Shown: positions 20,423-32,531 of the stretch, in pieces
How the letters are laid out: each line of letters opens with the position of its first letter
Numbering within the stretch: the stretch's first letter is position 1
Assembly (NCBI GenBank): GCA_020853025.1
Contig: JADYZP010000039.1
Coordinates: 168,284-232,283 of the forward strand
DNA: 64,000 nucleotides
Direction of reading: 5' to 3'
Source: Burkholderiales bacterium
Lineage (GTDB): Bacteria > Pseudomonadota > Gammaproteobacteria > Burkholderiales > Casimicrobiaceae
Made by a program: the position numbers and the translations under genes
Notes under the pieces: model-generated
The model's input: the letters and a program-made list of their open reading frames with translations, nothing else
What the model was told of the DNA's origin: nothing
The model's database searches: none

Positions 20423-20751
20423 CTCGGGCGATAGTGCGACGCCCGGCATGGGCATCGTATTCCGGGCCTGAAGCAAGGCCAGGCGGCGGGGCCGAAGCGC
20501 CTGCGCAATTTTACTGAATGCGACGGCGCACTTTGCTGCTCTGCGGCTGTTCTTGCGCGCCGAAGCATCGTGTGCTGCGGATAGACCTGCGTGCACGGCG
20601 TTGGGAATGCCTGCGCGCGCTTGTGGCGATCCGCGCCATGTCACGGTCACGGTGGCCGCCCCGATAACCATTCCAGAACGGACCCGCGCCGGTTTTTCAT
20701 GACGGCGACGGTGCGGGTTCCGCTTAAACTCGGACCATGGAACCCTGGGTT

Positions 20752-20772
20752 GCTTCCATGCTGGATGGAAGC
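20752..20772. repeat. Perfect hairpin GCTTCCAT-GCTGG-ATGGAAGC upstream of ligB-like fragment
   Basis: 8-bp perfect arms with 5-nt loop. Confidence 0.6.
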
Positions 20773-20796
20773 GGTTCTCGCTGAAAGGATACGACC

Positions 20797-21365
20797 ATGG
20801 CAAGAATTCTCGGCGCCATCGCAAGCTCTCACACGCCGACCATCGGCTTCGCCTTCGACAAGCAGAAGCAGGATGACCCGGTGTGGGCGCCGATTTTCGC
20901 AGCCTATGTACCCATTCGCGCCTGGCTGGCGGACAAGAAGCCTGATGTCCTTGTCTTCATTTACAACGATCACGTCACGTCGTTCTTCTTTGACTACTAC
21001 TCCGCTTTCGTACTTGGCATGGGCGATTCCTACGACGTCGCCGACGAGGGCGGCGGGCGGCGCGCGCTTCCCCCCGTGCGCGGATCGCCGGCGCTTGCCG
21101 CCCATGTGGCCTCCGTGCTCATGTCGGAGGAGTTTGACTTGTCGGTGTTCCAGCACCGTGCACTCGACCATGGCTGCTTCTCTCCATTGTCGATGATGCT
21201 TCCGCACGAAGGTGGCTGGCCCTGCGCATTGATGCCGCTCCAGGTCGGGGTCCTGCAGTTCCCGATTCCCACCGCTCGCCGCTGCTACCGATTGGGGGGC
21301 GCATTGCGACGCGCCATCGAGAGCTTCGCCGACGATATCGGCGTGGTAATCGTCGCGACCGGCAT
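20797..21365 (+). pseudogene. Truncated LigB-type extradiol (protocatechuate 4,5-/gallate-like) dioxygenase beta subunit
   Basis: MARILGAIASSHTPTIGFAFDK...FIYNDHVTSFFFDYY...LDHGCFSPL; homology ends after VVIVATG. Confidence 0.75.
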
Positions 21366-22474
21366 GCTGCCCAACGATGACGACCGGCAGATCAAGGTCA
21401 GCATCGGTTCCACCAATACCTCGCCGCTGGTCAAGGGTGCGTGGAAGATCACGCCTGACGGATGTGTCGAGTTCGCGGCGCGTGATCGCCGTGGCGTCGT
21501 ACAACACCCGGACGTCATGGAACAGCCTCAACGGCGTCAGCAGCGACACATCCTCGGGCGTGGTCTCCGACATCTCCAACTTCAGCAGCCGCGGTCCGCG
21601 GCGCAATTGCAGCAACCTCGCCAAGTGCCCGCCGATCATGAAGCCCGAGGTGACCGCACCGGGATCCAAGATCATGTCCTCGCTGACGGCAGACAAGACG
21701 AAGCCGGCGGAGGCGTCCACCATCGAAGCCGATGGCGTCCACTACGGCTCGGACGGCACCAGCATGGCCACGCCGCACATCACCGGCGCCATTGCGCTGA
21801 TGCTGCAGCAGGACCCGGCGATGACGCCGGAGACGGTGAAGGCGCGGCTCTACTCCACCGTGCAGAGCAATCCATTCTCCACGAACCTGCCGGTGTTCAA
21901 TCCCGCCGCGCCCGACATGCCGCCCAATCCCAATTACGCGTGGGGTTACGGCATCCTCGATGCGGCCGCGGCGGTGAAGGCGTCGCAACCTGCGGCAGGC
22001 ACGCCGGTGACGGTAGTGGAGTTCTATAACGCCGCGCTCGACCACTACTTCATCACGTACGTACCGAGTGAAATCATCAAGCTCGACAACGGCACCTTCG
22101 TGGGCTGGACCCGCACCGGCCTGTCGTTCAAGGCCTACGCCACCACGCAGGCCGGCACCTCCGCGGTGTGCCGCATCTACATTCCGCCGGGCAAGGGCGA
22201 TGGCCACTTCTTCGGTCGCGACGCGAACGAGTGCGACGGCACGATGAGCAAGAATCCGACGTTCATCCTCGAATCGTCGACGTTCTTCTATCTGTATCCG
22301 CCCAACCTCGGCAACTGCGGCGCCGGACAGGTCAACGTCTATCGCGTGTTTTCCAACCGCGCCGATGCCAACCATCGCTATACGATCGACAAGGCCGTGC
22401 GCGACCAGATGGTGGCCAAGGGTTGGCTCGCCGAAGGCGACGGGGCGGACATCGTCGTGATGTGCGCCCCGTAG
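21366..22474 (+). pseudogene. C-terminal part of an S8 subtilisin-like protease with a C-terminal repeat-type domain; N-terminus missing and frame disrupted
   Basis: GTSMATPHITGAIALMLQ catalytic Ser motif in frame 2; no Asp/His catalytic segments upstream; VVEFYNAALDHYFIT C-terminal domain. Confidence 0.75.
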
Positions 22475-22520
22475 TAGTACCGCAACGACTCCGCATCTGA
22501 ACGGCGACGACCAGGCGCCG

Positions 22521-22567
22521 GTGGGGCGACGCGGTTGCGCACAACCGCGTGCTACGCGTCGCCCCAC
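22521..22567. repeat. Nested palindrome: outer 13-bp arms GTGGGGCGACGCG/CGCGTCGCCCCAC, inner stem GCGGTTG-CGCA-CAACCGC
   Basis: Read directly; lies between convergent genes. Confidence 0.85.
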
Positions 22568-22706
22568 GCGCGGCGGCAATTCGTATGTGCGTCGACCACT
22601 TCCACGCCGCTCGTCACGTCGGCAGCCTGACGCGCCTTCGGTGAGGCTGGGCTGCACGCTGATTGCAGTCTCGCGGCCGGGCGCCGCCAGGGTAGACCCG
22701 CGAGCG

Positions 22707-23780
22707 TCAATGCGGCGGCGAGTTGCGCTCGCTGACGTAGATGTCCCACACCGCGATGAACATGGCGGCAATCACCGGACCGATGATAAAGCCGTTGATG
22801 CCGAATACCGCTAGCCCACCGAGTGTGGAGATCAACACGATGTAGTCGGGCATGCGGGTGTCCTTGCCGACCAGGATCGGGCGCAGCACGTTGTCCACCA
22901 TGCCGATCACGAGCACGCCGAAGGCGATGAGCCCCGCACCCTGGATCACCGAGCCGGTGATCAGCAGGTACACGGCCACCGGCCCCCAGATCAGTCCCGC
23001 CCCCACCGCCGGCAGCAGCGACAGGAAGGCCATCAACACCGCCCACAGCAGCGCGCCGCGTACATCGAGCACCCACAGCGCGAGACCGCCCAGCGTGCCC
23101 TGGATGATCGCGATGACGATGTTGCCCTTGACGGTGGCGCGAATCACGGTTGCGAATTTTCGCGCCAGCGCCTGCTTGTGCAACTCGTCCAGCGGGATCG
23201 CCGCCTTCACATCCAGTGCAAGCGACGCTCCGTCGCGCAGCAGGAAGAAGGTCAGGTACAGCGCAATGAAGAAGCCAACGACGAACTGCAGCGTGTTCTG
23301 CCCGACGCCGAGCAGCTGCGTGGCGATCAACTGGCTTGCCTGCGTCACTGCGGAGGTCAGCCGCTGCTCGATGTCGGTGAAGTTGCTGATCCCGAACCGG
23401 TCCAGAACCTGGTTGAACCACGGCGGCAGCGCGCTGACGATCTCCTGGAAATAGCGGCCGAAGTTCAGCTCACCCGACCTTATGCGCGCATAGACACCGG
23501 AGCCCTCCTGCACCAGCGTGGCGACGATCAGGATCAGCGGCGGCGTCACAATCAGCAGGATGATGGCCAACGTGGTGATTGCAGCCCAGGTCCTGCTGCC
23601 CATTCGGCGCACGAGCACGCGCTGCAGCGGCGCAAACAGGATCGCGATGATCACACCCCAGAACACCGCTCCCCAGAACGGCAGCAGGATCATGCCGAAG
23701 GCCAGCGTGACGCCGACCATCAGCAGCATGAAGGAGCGCGTCTCGAGACCGGCGCGCTGTTCCAATGGTGGAAGGTTCAT
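22707..23780 (-). CDS. AI-2E family transporter (PerM-like)
   Basis: Multi-TM; DGVVIIAILFAPLQRVLVRR-type and GTLGGLALWVLDVRGALLWAVLMAFLSLLPAVGAGLIW. Confidence 0.9.
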   Translation of the reverse strand: MNLPPLEQRAGLETRSFMLLMVGVTLAFGMILLPFWGAVFWGVIIAILFAPLQRVLVRRMGSRTWAAITTLAIILLIVTPPLILIVATLVQEGSGVYARIRSGELNFGRYFQEIVSALPPWFNQVLDRFGISNFTDIEQRLTSAVTQASQLIATQLLGVGQNTLQFVVGFFIALYLTFFLLRDGASLALDVKAAIPLDELHKQALARKFATVIRATVKGNIVIAIIQGTLGGLALWVLDVRGALLWAVLMAFLSLLPAVGAGLIWGPVAVYLLITGSVIQGAGLIAFGVLVIGMVDNVLRPILVGKDTRMPDYIVLISTLGGLAVFGINGFIIGPVIAAMFIAVWDIYVSERNSPPH

Positions 23781-24300
23781 GGCGGTGGTCTTGGCATTGG
23801 CGAGGCATTGGCTGGTATCGGCCACCCGTCTGTGCGACAGGGGCTGACTTGCACAGATGCATGTCGCAAGATCATCGAGCAAATGGCTGTCGGAGCGTCC
23901 GCAAACGCTCTAACCGTTCTGCGTCGCGACAACGCCGCTTGCGATAGAGACATTTCACGCATGCTTATCCATCCATCCATTCAAGCAGGTCGTTCCAAGT
24001 CCTCAAATGCCGCGATCAATGCCATCCGCTGTGATCCGGATCGTGGGCTGCTGCGATTTTGGAACCAAGGGCTCCAGTGTTCCACAGGACGCCAACCAAG
24101 CTCAAGTTGACGGTACCATAGACATGACCTCCATCTACACGGGCTTTGCGCCGCTCGATAGGCGCATCCAATGCGCAGTCTTTTTGGATACGGCCTGGTT
24201 CCAGGACTACCTCTAAATCCAGCCTGAGTAGTATTTGAAGCCGTCCAGCCCATTCGCAGCGTGGGCGATCTGGCACTTGTTTTTGAAAGGAACAATTATC

Positions 24301-25272
24301 ATGGGACTCTTGGTCGATGGAACCTTGCATGACCAGTGGTACGACACCTCAAGCACCGAGGGACGCTTCGTGCGCAGCGACGCGCAGTTTCGCAATTGGA
24401 TCACGCCCGATGGCAATGCTGGTCCGACCGGCGGCGACGGATTCAAGGCCGAGACAAATCGGTATCACATGTACGTCTCGCTCGCGTGCCCGTGGGCCAA
24501 CCGCACCCTGATCCTGCGAGCCTTACGAGGTCTGGAAGACGTGATCAGCGTATCGGTGGTCAACCCCTATATGGCGGAAAACGGCTGGACCTTCGAGCCC
24601 GGCCCCGGCGTGATCGCCGACCCCGTCGAACAGGCCCGGTACATGTACGAAGTCTATCTGCGAGCCAAGCCAGATTACAGCGGTCGCGTGACGGTGCCGG
24701 TTCTTTGGGATTTGGAACGCAACACCATCGTCAACAATGAATCCGCGGAAATCATCCGGATGCTCAATTCAGCCTTCGATGGCATCGCGACCAAGGACGG
24801 AGACTATGTACCTGCGGACTTGCTGCCCGAGATCGATACCATCAACGCCTACACGTATGATGCCATCAACAATGGTGTCTACAAGGCCGGCTTTGCCACC
24901 GATCAGAGTGTCTATGAAAACGAGGTGCGTAAACTATTCGCGGCGCTGGACGAGATTGAAGTCAAGCTCGGCCATCAGCGTTATCTGGTGGGCGACCAAA
25001 TCACCGAAGCCGACTGGCGTTTATTCACGACGTTGATCCGCTTCGATTCCGTCTATCACGGTCATTTCAAGTGCAACCTGAAACGTCTGGTGGATTACGA
25101 AAACCTGTGGAGCTACACGCGCGAGCTCTACCAATGGCCGGGCGTTGCCGACACAGTGGATTTCGACCACATCAAGCAGCACTACTACCGCAGCCACGGC
25201 ACCATCAATCCCAACGGCATTGTTCCCGTTGGTCCAATTTTGGATTTGGATCGTCCGCCAAGGCCGCGATAG
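24301..25272 (+). CDS. Glutathionyl-hydroquinone reductase/GST omega-like (YqjG family)
   Basis: SLACPWANRTLILRALRGLED; NNESAEIIRML; YLVGDQITEADWRLFTTLIRFD. Confidence 0.93.
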   Translation: MGLLVDGTLHDQWYDTSSTEGRFVRSDAQFRNWITPDGNAGPTGGDGFKAETNRYHMYVSLACPWANRTLILRALRGLEDVISVSVVNPYMAENGWTFEPGPGVIADPVEQARYMYEVYLRAKPDYSGRVTVPVLWDLERNTIVNNESAEIIRMLNSAFDGIATKDGDYVPADLLPEIDTINAYTYDAINNGVYKAGFATDQSVYENEVRKLFAALDEIEVKLGHQRYLVGDQITEADWRLFTTLIRFDSVYHGHFKCNLKRLVDYENLWSYTRELYQWPGVADTVDFDHIKQHYYRSHGTINPNGIVPVGPILDLDRPPRPR

Positions 25273-25430
25273 CGTGGGAAGCGTTCCGGCAATACAACTG
25301 GGTGACTTCAACTGGACGACTAGCGGACGCTATGGCACTAAGGCGCTACGGCGAGTGAACATCACCGGCACGCTGACTCATCTCGTAGTGCGCCTGACAA
25401 GACGCGATCGACGCCAACGAAGGCCCATCC

Positions 25431-26441
25431 TCAGCCACGACTCCTTGCTGGCCGCGACGCTGTGCTGGCAGTTTTGGCGCCGCGTCCGCGCGCGAGCGGC
25501 GCGGCGGCGGACGGCAGCGCGGTGAGCGCGAGAAAGCGCCAGTCCGCCCGCGTGATGGCGTCGATCCACCACGCGAGCGCCTTGCCGGGGCGCTGCGCGC
25601 GCCACGCGAGGTGGACGCGGCCCGGCGGACGCGGCACTTCGACGCTGCGCACCACGAGCCGGCCGGATGCGACCGCATCGGCCGCGAGCGGATAGGGGAG
25701 AAAGCCGCAGCCGAGCCCGGCGACCTGCGCGGCGAGCTTCGCCTCGAGGTCGGGCACCGTGAGCGTCTCCTGGCCGGACAGTGTGCCGAGCGAGCGCGGC
25801 GCCAGTTGGCGGGAGGTGTCGGCGGCGACGACGCCGCGGTGCCGCGCGATTTTGCTTTCGGAAAGCGGCCCGACCGCGGCGGCGAGCGGATGTCCCGGCG
25901 CCACGGCGAATACGCTGGTCATCTCGGCCAGCATCCGCATGCGGTAGCCGCCACCGGGCGGCGCGTCACCGGGCGCGCCCAGCACCAGGTCGGCGCGCCC
26001 CTCCGCCAGCGCGTCCCAGGCGCCGCCCAGCACCTCGCGGGAAATCCTGAGCTGGGTGTGCATGGCGTCGCGTGCGACGCACTCGGCGTAGAACGCCGCC
26101 ACCAGCGGCCACACGCGCGACAGCGGGATCAGCGTATCGACGGCGATGCGCAACTGCGTCTCCCAGCCGGTGGCGACGCGATGCACGCGCCGCTCGATTT
26201 CGCCGGCCGCTACGAGCAGCCGGCGGCCCTCGTCCAGCAGCGTGCGTCCAGCGGGCGTGAATCGCGCCCGATGGCCGCGGCGGTCGAACAGCAGCACGTC
26301 GAGCTCGTCTTCCAGCCGGCGTACCGTGTAGGTGATCGCCGACGGCACGCGGTCGAGTTCCAGCGCGGCGGCGGCGAAACTGCCGCGCCGTTCGATGGCA
26401 TCGAGCACGGCCAGGGCGTCGAGCGAGAGTCCCATATTCAA
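25431..26441 (-). CDS. LysR-family transcriptional regulator
   Basis: LDALAVLDAIERRGSFAAAALELDRVPSAITYTVRRLEDELDVLLFDRRG. Confidence 0.93.
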   Translation of the reverse strand: MNMGLSLDALAVLDAIERRGSFAAAALELDRVPSAITYTVRRLEDELDVLLFDRRGHRARFTPAGRTLLDEGRRLLVAAGEIERRVHRVATGWETQLRIAVDTLIPLSRVWPLVAAFYAECVARDAMHTQLRISREVLGGAWDALAEGRADLVLGAPGDAPPGGGYRMRMLAEMTSVFAVAPGHPLAAAVGPLSESKIARHRGVVAADTSRQLAPRSLGTLSGQETLTVPDLEAKLAAQVAGLGCGFLPYPLAADAVASGRLVVRSVEVPRPPGRVHLAWRAQRPGKALAWWIDAITRADWRFLALTALPSAAAPLARGRGAKTASTASRPARSRG

Positions 26442-26561
26442 AATGTTTGAATGAAAGCGACATAATTGTCTGCTTCCGCGCCGAACTCCGCAACGCTATC
26501 ATGGGTCACGTGAGGCGCCGCTGCCCGACCAGGGTCACCGCCGCTTATCCAGGAGATTAGA

Positions 26562-27260
<699 letters not shown>

Positions 27261-27305
27261 TGCCGCTTGTCGATACTTTGCTTTCCACCCAAAGGAGAAA
27301 CTGCC

Positions 27306-27710
27306 ATGAATACGAATCGTGACGTCGCGGCGCTCGTCGCCCGCATCCTGCTGTCGGCGATGTTCATTTACGCGGGCTTCGGCAAGATCACCGGCTTCGA
27401 CGGCCTCGTCGGCTACATCGCGAGCAAGGGCATTCCGCTGCCGCAGTTGATGGCGATCGGCGCGATCCTGGTCGAACTCGGCGGCGGCCTGCTGCTACTC
27501 GTCGGCTTCAAGGCGCGCTGGGCCGCGCTCGCGTTCTTCCTGTTCCTGATTCCGGTCACGGTGATCTTCCACGATTTCTGGACGGCGCCGCCGGAGCAGG
27601 TAATGGCGCAGCAGACCAATTTCCTGAAAAACGTGACGATCATGGGCGGCATGCTGATGGTGTGGGCGTTCGGACCGGGACGGCTCGCACTCGATCGCGA
27701 CGGCGCCTGA
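27306..27710 (+). CDS. DoxX family membrane protein
   Basis: ARILLSAMFIYAGFGKITGFDGLVGYIASKGIPLPQL. Confidence 0.93.
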   Translation: MNTNRDVAALVARILLSAMFIYAGFGKITGFDGLVGYIASKGIPLPQLMAIGAILVELGGGLLLLVGFKARWAALAFFLFLIPVTVIFHDFWTAPPEQVMAQQTNFLKNVTIMGGMLMVWAFGPGRLALDRDGA

Positions 27711-27823
27711 CGCGAAGCTCGACGCCGGCGGCGGTGATCACGCAAAAGATCGCGCGGCGCCCCCGCGCCATCCGATCTCGGTTAAGTGTCGGCGCGATGC
27801 TCTTGCAGAATCGGGCAAGCGCG

Positions 27824-29164
27824 TCAATCGATCGGCTCGTGCGTGCGGACTCGGAAACGCAGGCGGTCCAGCACTGCAGCCGGTGGACGGTGTCGAGAGA
27901 CGAACTCGACCGTGATCCGATCGATCCCTTCGCCGGCGGCGCGCTCTTCGAGCATCGCCTTCACCGTGCCGCGGACGAATGCAGGGATGTGTAGCAGTCG
28001 CGCATCCGCATCGGGCTCCCACTCCACGCGCCGGCGCTGCCCGGATTCTGCCGGCGTTTCCGGTGCGCGCCCGGGCGGCGGCACGTAGGCGCACTTCGGA
28101 TCCTCGGCGAGCAGGTCTCCGTGCTGCGCCAGCGCCCGCGCGCGGCAGCCGCCGCAGCTGTAGCGGAAATCGCAGGTGCCGCACTTCCCGCCCGGCAACT
28201 CGTTGCGCAGGGCGTGCAACGTCGGGTGACCGGTCCAGATCTGCTGCAGCGATTGCGTTCTCAGATCGCCGATCGCCGCCGGAACGTAAGGGCAGGGCGT
28301 CACCTGCCCCTGCGGGGTGATACGGAAATAGCGCCGGCCTGCGAGACATGCGCTCGACCAGTCGGCGTAGCCGCCGCCACTCTCGCCCGCGTGCAGACCC
28401 TGCAGCCGGCGCATGTAGGGTGCGCATCGGGCACGGATCTTCAGGCCGGGGTGCCGGCCCTGCAGCCGGACGATCTCGCGCAGCGTCTCCTCGTAGCTCG
28501 CGGACGCGAGATCGGTCTGCGTCACGCCACGCCCGGTGCACACGAGGAAGAAGACGTTGAACGCCATGGCGCCGGCCTGCGCCGCGAGCTCTGCGAGCGC
28601 GCCGAGGTCGCCGCGGTTGTCCTCGAACACCGTAGCCTGCACCACGATCGCGAGCCCGGCCTCGCGCGCCACCGCGATCCCACGGCGTGCGCCGGCCCAC
28701 GCGCCCGGCGCTCCCCGCAACCGATCGTGGAACTCCGGCGCCGACGAGTCCAGGCTGATCCCCACGCCCGCAGCCCCCGCGTCCTTCAGGACCCGGGCGC
28801 GTGCCGCATCAAGCAGCGTGCCGTTGGTGCCGACGACAGGCATCAGGTCGCCGTCTGCGGCCGCCTTCACCAGTCGCGGGAGGTCCGATCGCAGCAGCGG
28901 TTCCCCGCCGGTCAACACCAGCATGGCGCCAGGCGCCATTTGCGAGAGCTGGCCGATCACGGTGAGCGCGTCCTCCGTATCCAGCTCGTCACCAGCCTGC
29001 GTCTTCCGCTGCACGGCGTCGAGATAGCAGTGCGCGCAGACGAGATTGCACCGGCGCGTCAGGTTCCAGGAGACGATGTAGGGGGGCTGAGGAAGGGACG
29101 TGGGCGCTGCGGCAGGCATCATCGTGGCCGCGTCCCGAGAGGCGCGCGTAATTCCGCGTTCCAT
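27824..29164 (-). CDS. Radical SAM/SPASM protein (NirJ/AhbD-like) with C-terminal PCP_red-like domain
   Basis: LTRRCNLVCAHCYLD; C-terminal SPASM cysteines CGTCDFRYSCGGCRA; tail WEPDADARLLHIPAFVRG...RIT. Confidence 0.85.
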   Translation of the reverse strand: MERGITRASRDAATMMPAAAPTSLPQPPYIVSWNLTRRCNLVCAHCYLDAVQRKTQAGDELDTEDALTVIGQLSQMAPGAMLVLTGGEPLLRSDLPRLVKAAADGDLMPVVGTNGTLLDAARARVLKDAGAAGVGISLDSSAPEFHDRLRGAPGAWAGARRGIAVAREAGLAIVVQATVFEDNRGDLGALAELAAQAGAMAFNVFFLVCTGRGVTQTDLASASYEETLREIVRLQGRHPGLKIRARCAPYMRRLQGLHAGESGGGYADWSSACLAGRRYFRITPQGQVTPCPYVPAAIGDLRTQSLQQIWTGHPTLHALRNELPGGKCGTCDFRYSCGGCRARALAQHGDLLAEDPKCAYVPPPGRAPETPAESGQRRRVEWEPDADARLLHIPAFVRGTVKAMLEERAAGEGIDRITVEFVSRHRPPAAVLDRLRFRVRTHEPID

Positions 29165-29169
29165 CCCCG

Positions 29170-30213
29170 TCAATCGGCGCCGGGCGGTTCGTCCGCCCCG
29201 TGCGACGTGCGACGCGCGCGCAGCCGCCGCAGTCCGACGAGCTCGATCGCAGCCACACCGGCCACGGCCAGCAGCGGCGCCGCATAGGTGAAGACGCCGA
29301 CCGGTTGCTCCAGGCTGAGGAAATACCAGGTCGAGACCGCCTTCTCCCCACCGCGCTCGCTCTTTGCGCCATCCCACGCGGCGAACGCGACCGGGACGGT
29401 CTGGCCGCGCGCAAAGGTGAACTGCTCCTGGGCGCGTGGAATGCTGACGACCGCCGTCCACACGCCGTCCTTCCACGCAGCCTTGGCTTCGCCGTCCTGT
29501 TGGTTGTCGGCGACCGGCGTAACGGTTCCGAACCCGCGCGCCTCCAGCTTCTCCACCGACCGCTGCGCCTGCAGCGCCGGATCGGCGAGCGTGTTGCCGG
29601 CCGCCCAGGAAGTGAGAAACGCCTTGTCGCCGTCCTTGCCACCGTAGTCCGACGGCTCGGCGATCTCACCGGGGCCGCGCCCGGAGAACGGATACCAGTC
29701 GACCGCCATGTTCGGGTATCTCTCATCCACATCGTTGTTCGGCGCCGGCTGCCAATCCGACTTCCATTGATAGATCGTGACCGGGCGGTTGGCTTCCCCC
29801 ATGCCGAAGAACGGGATGCCCGCTTTCGGATCTGAGGGGAACTCCAGGGCAAGCGCATCCCGGAACGCGCTCACGCCGCCCTTCATCGTCTCGCTTGCTG
29901 CATCCCGCCACTCGAGCCGCAGCGCGAGCCGGCTCTCGTCGTAGAGCGCGCGCACCGCCAAGCCGGTCGCGGACACCGCGTAGATCCGCGGCTTGACCAC
30001 CGCCTGCGGCGATAGCGGAACGTCGAGGGCGTCGGCGCTTGCCCACGCCGCGTCCTCAGGCGAAGTCGGAACCTGCGCCACCGCCCTCGCCAGGAGGGAC
30101 GCCTTCTGCTGCGCGTGGGCGCGGCGGGCCGGCAGCAACAGCCAGCCCGCCGTTGCGGCAAAGGGCGCGCCGAGCAGTAGCCGACGTTGCTTCTCGGGCT
30201 TGTTCGCGGTCAT
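29170..30213 (-). CDS. nxrC: EB_dh-domain heme-b-binding gamma subunit of type II DMSO reductase-family enzyme (NxrC-like)
   Basis: Exported N-terminus; ARALYDESRLALRLEWRD...PVTIYQWKSDWQ; C-terminal TM; operon position. Confidence 0.75.
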   Translation of the reverse strand: MTANKPEKQRRLLLGAPFAATAGWLLLPARRAHAQQKASLLARAVAQVPTSPEDAAWASADALDVPLSPQAVVKPRIYAVSATGLAVRALYDESRLALRLEWRDAASETMKGGVSAFRDALALEFPSDPKAGIPFFGMGEANRPVTIYQWKSDWQPAPNNDVDERYPNMAVDWYPFSGRGPGEIAEPSDYGGKDGDKAFLTSWAAGNTLADPALQAQRSVEKLEARGFGTVTPVADNQQDGEAKAAWKDGVWTAVVSIPRAQEQFTFARGQTVPVAFAAWDGAKSERGGEKAVSTWYFLSLEQPVGVFTYAAPLLAVAGVAAIELVGLRRLRARRTSHGADEPPGAD

Positions 30214-30974
30214 CGCATTCCCTCACGGTCAAAGCACGTTTCACAACTCGACCGCTCGCCCGTGCCCTGTTCGGGTAAGGCTTGAGACCCTTCCTCGACT
30301 ATGTCCGGGCCAGCGACCTGGGCGGGCTTCAATCCCAGCGCTCGCAATTCCGCCTCCAGGAAGACGGCAAGCAGTTGGCCCAGTTCTTGATACAGGGTAG
30401 CGCCCGCTTTGGCGCACAGGCGGCGCGCGAATCCAAATGCCCAGCGGCAAACATGGTCTCGCAGGAACTTGCTTTGCGCCTCGCGGCACAGGGCGAGTTG
30501 TTCGTCCGGATGATTGTTGGCCAACGCATAGGCCTCTTTCAGGCACAGGAAGTGCATGAACTCGAGCTCCACGCTAATGTGATCTACGCGCTCGTGCGAA
30601 TCGGCGGCCAGATCCAATCCGAAAGCCCCATAGAAGCCGGCGATATCGGCGAGCGTATGCGTTTTCTGGAAAATGTGCGCCTGGGCGTACTCGGCTTCGT
30701 AGGGCGGACAGTCCTTGGACATGGCATGACCGAAGCATCGCGTGTAGGCGTCTTCGAGCGAAGCGGCGGATAACGCTGCCATGGCCGGGCGCAGCGCACC
30801 CACTGCTTCGCTGACGGGCGGGTCGGCAAGCATTTCCAGACTGCCCGGCAGCAGGTCGTACTGCTGCTTGAGCGAGATCGGCTGCGCAGCGTCCGGATAC
30901 GATAGCGCGAGCGCCAGGAACGCGTACACCTGGCTGCGGGCTTGCGGTCTGGCCATGACCTCCATTGCGCTCAT
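30210..30974 (-). CDS. TorD/NarJ-like molybdoenzyme assembly chaperone
   Basis: RSQVYAFLALALSYPD; HISVELEFMHFLCLKEAYAL. Confidence 0.85.
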   Translation of the reverse strand: MSAMEVMARPQARSQVYAFLALALSYPDAAQPISLKQQYDLLPGSLEMLADPPVSEAVGALRPAMAALSAASLEDAYTRCFGHAMSKDCPPYEAEYAQAHIFQKTHTLADIAGFYGAFGLDLAADSHERVDHISVELEFMHFLCLKEAYALANNHPDEQLALCREAQSKFLRDHVCRWAFGFARRLCAKAGATLYQELGQLLAVFLEAELRALGLKPAQVAGPDIVEEGSQALPEQGTGERSSCETCFDREGMR

Positions 30975-30988
30975 CGCGAATCCGCTTC

Positions 30989-32255
<1,267 letters not shown>

Positions 32256-32263
<8 letters not shown>

Positions 32264-32531
32264 CGAGCGGCTCCCCACGGCTTGAATCGCGCGTCCATTT
32301 GACGCGGACCTCCTGGATCAGCGAGCGCACGTATGCCTCGCCCTTCTCCCGGTAGATGCGATGCGTGGCGCGGAAACACGGACGTGTGAACAGCAGCATC
32401 ACTTGCCGTTCGTCCCAGCCGAGGAGCAGATACTCCTCCACCAGGCATTCGGCCATCGCGTGCGAATCGCCGCCGGGAACCGGCACGCCCACCAGTTCCA
32501 TCGGATCCGTGAAATCCGCCGGCTTGGTCAT
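32256..32531 (-). CDS. Small conserved-looking protein (~91 aa) between alpha and beta subunit genes
   Basis: Overlaps nxrA-like stop and nxrB-like start; MTKPADFTDPMELVGVPVPGGDSHAMAECLVEEYLLLGWDERQVMLLF. Confidence 0.75.

Noticed and set aside
18761-20824. 687-aa minus-strand ORF spanning the acyl-CoA ligase and the 130-aa gene
   Set aside because: Spans two plausible plus-strand genes and has antisense composition.
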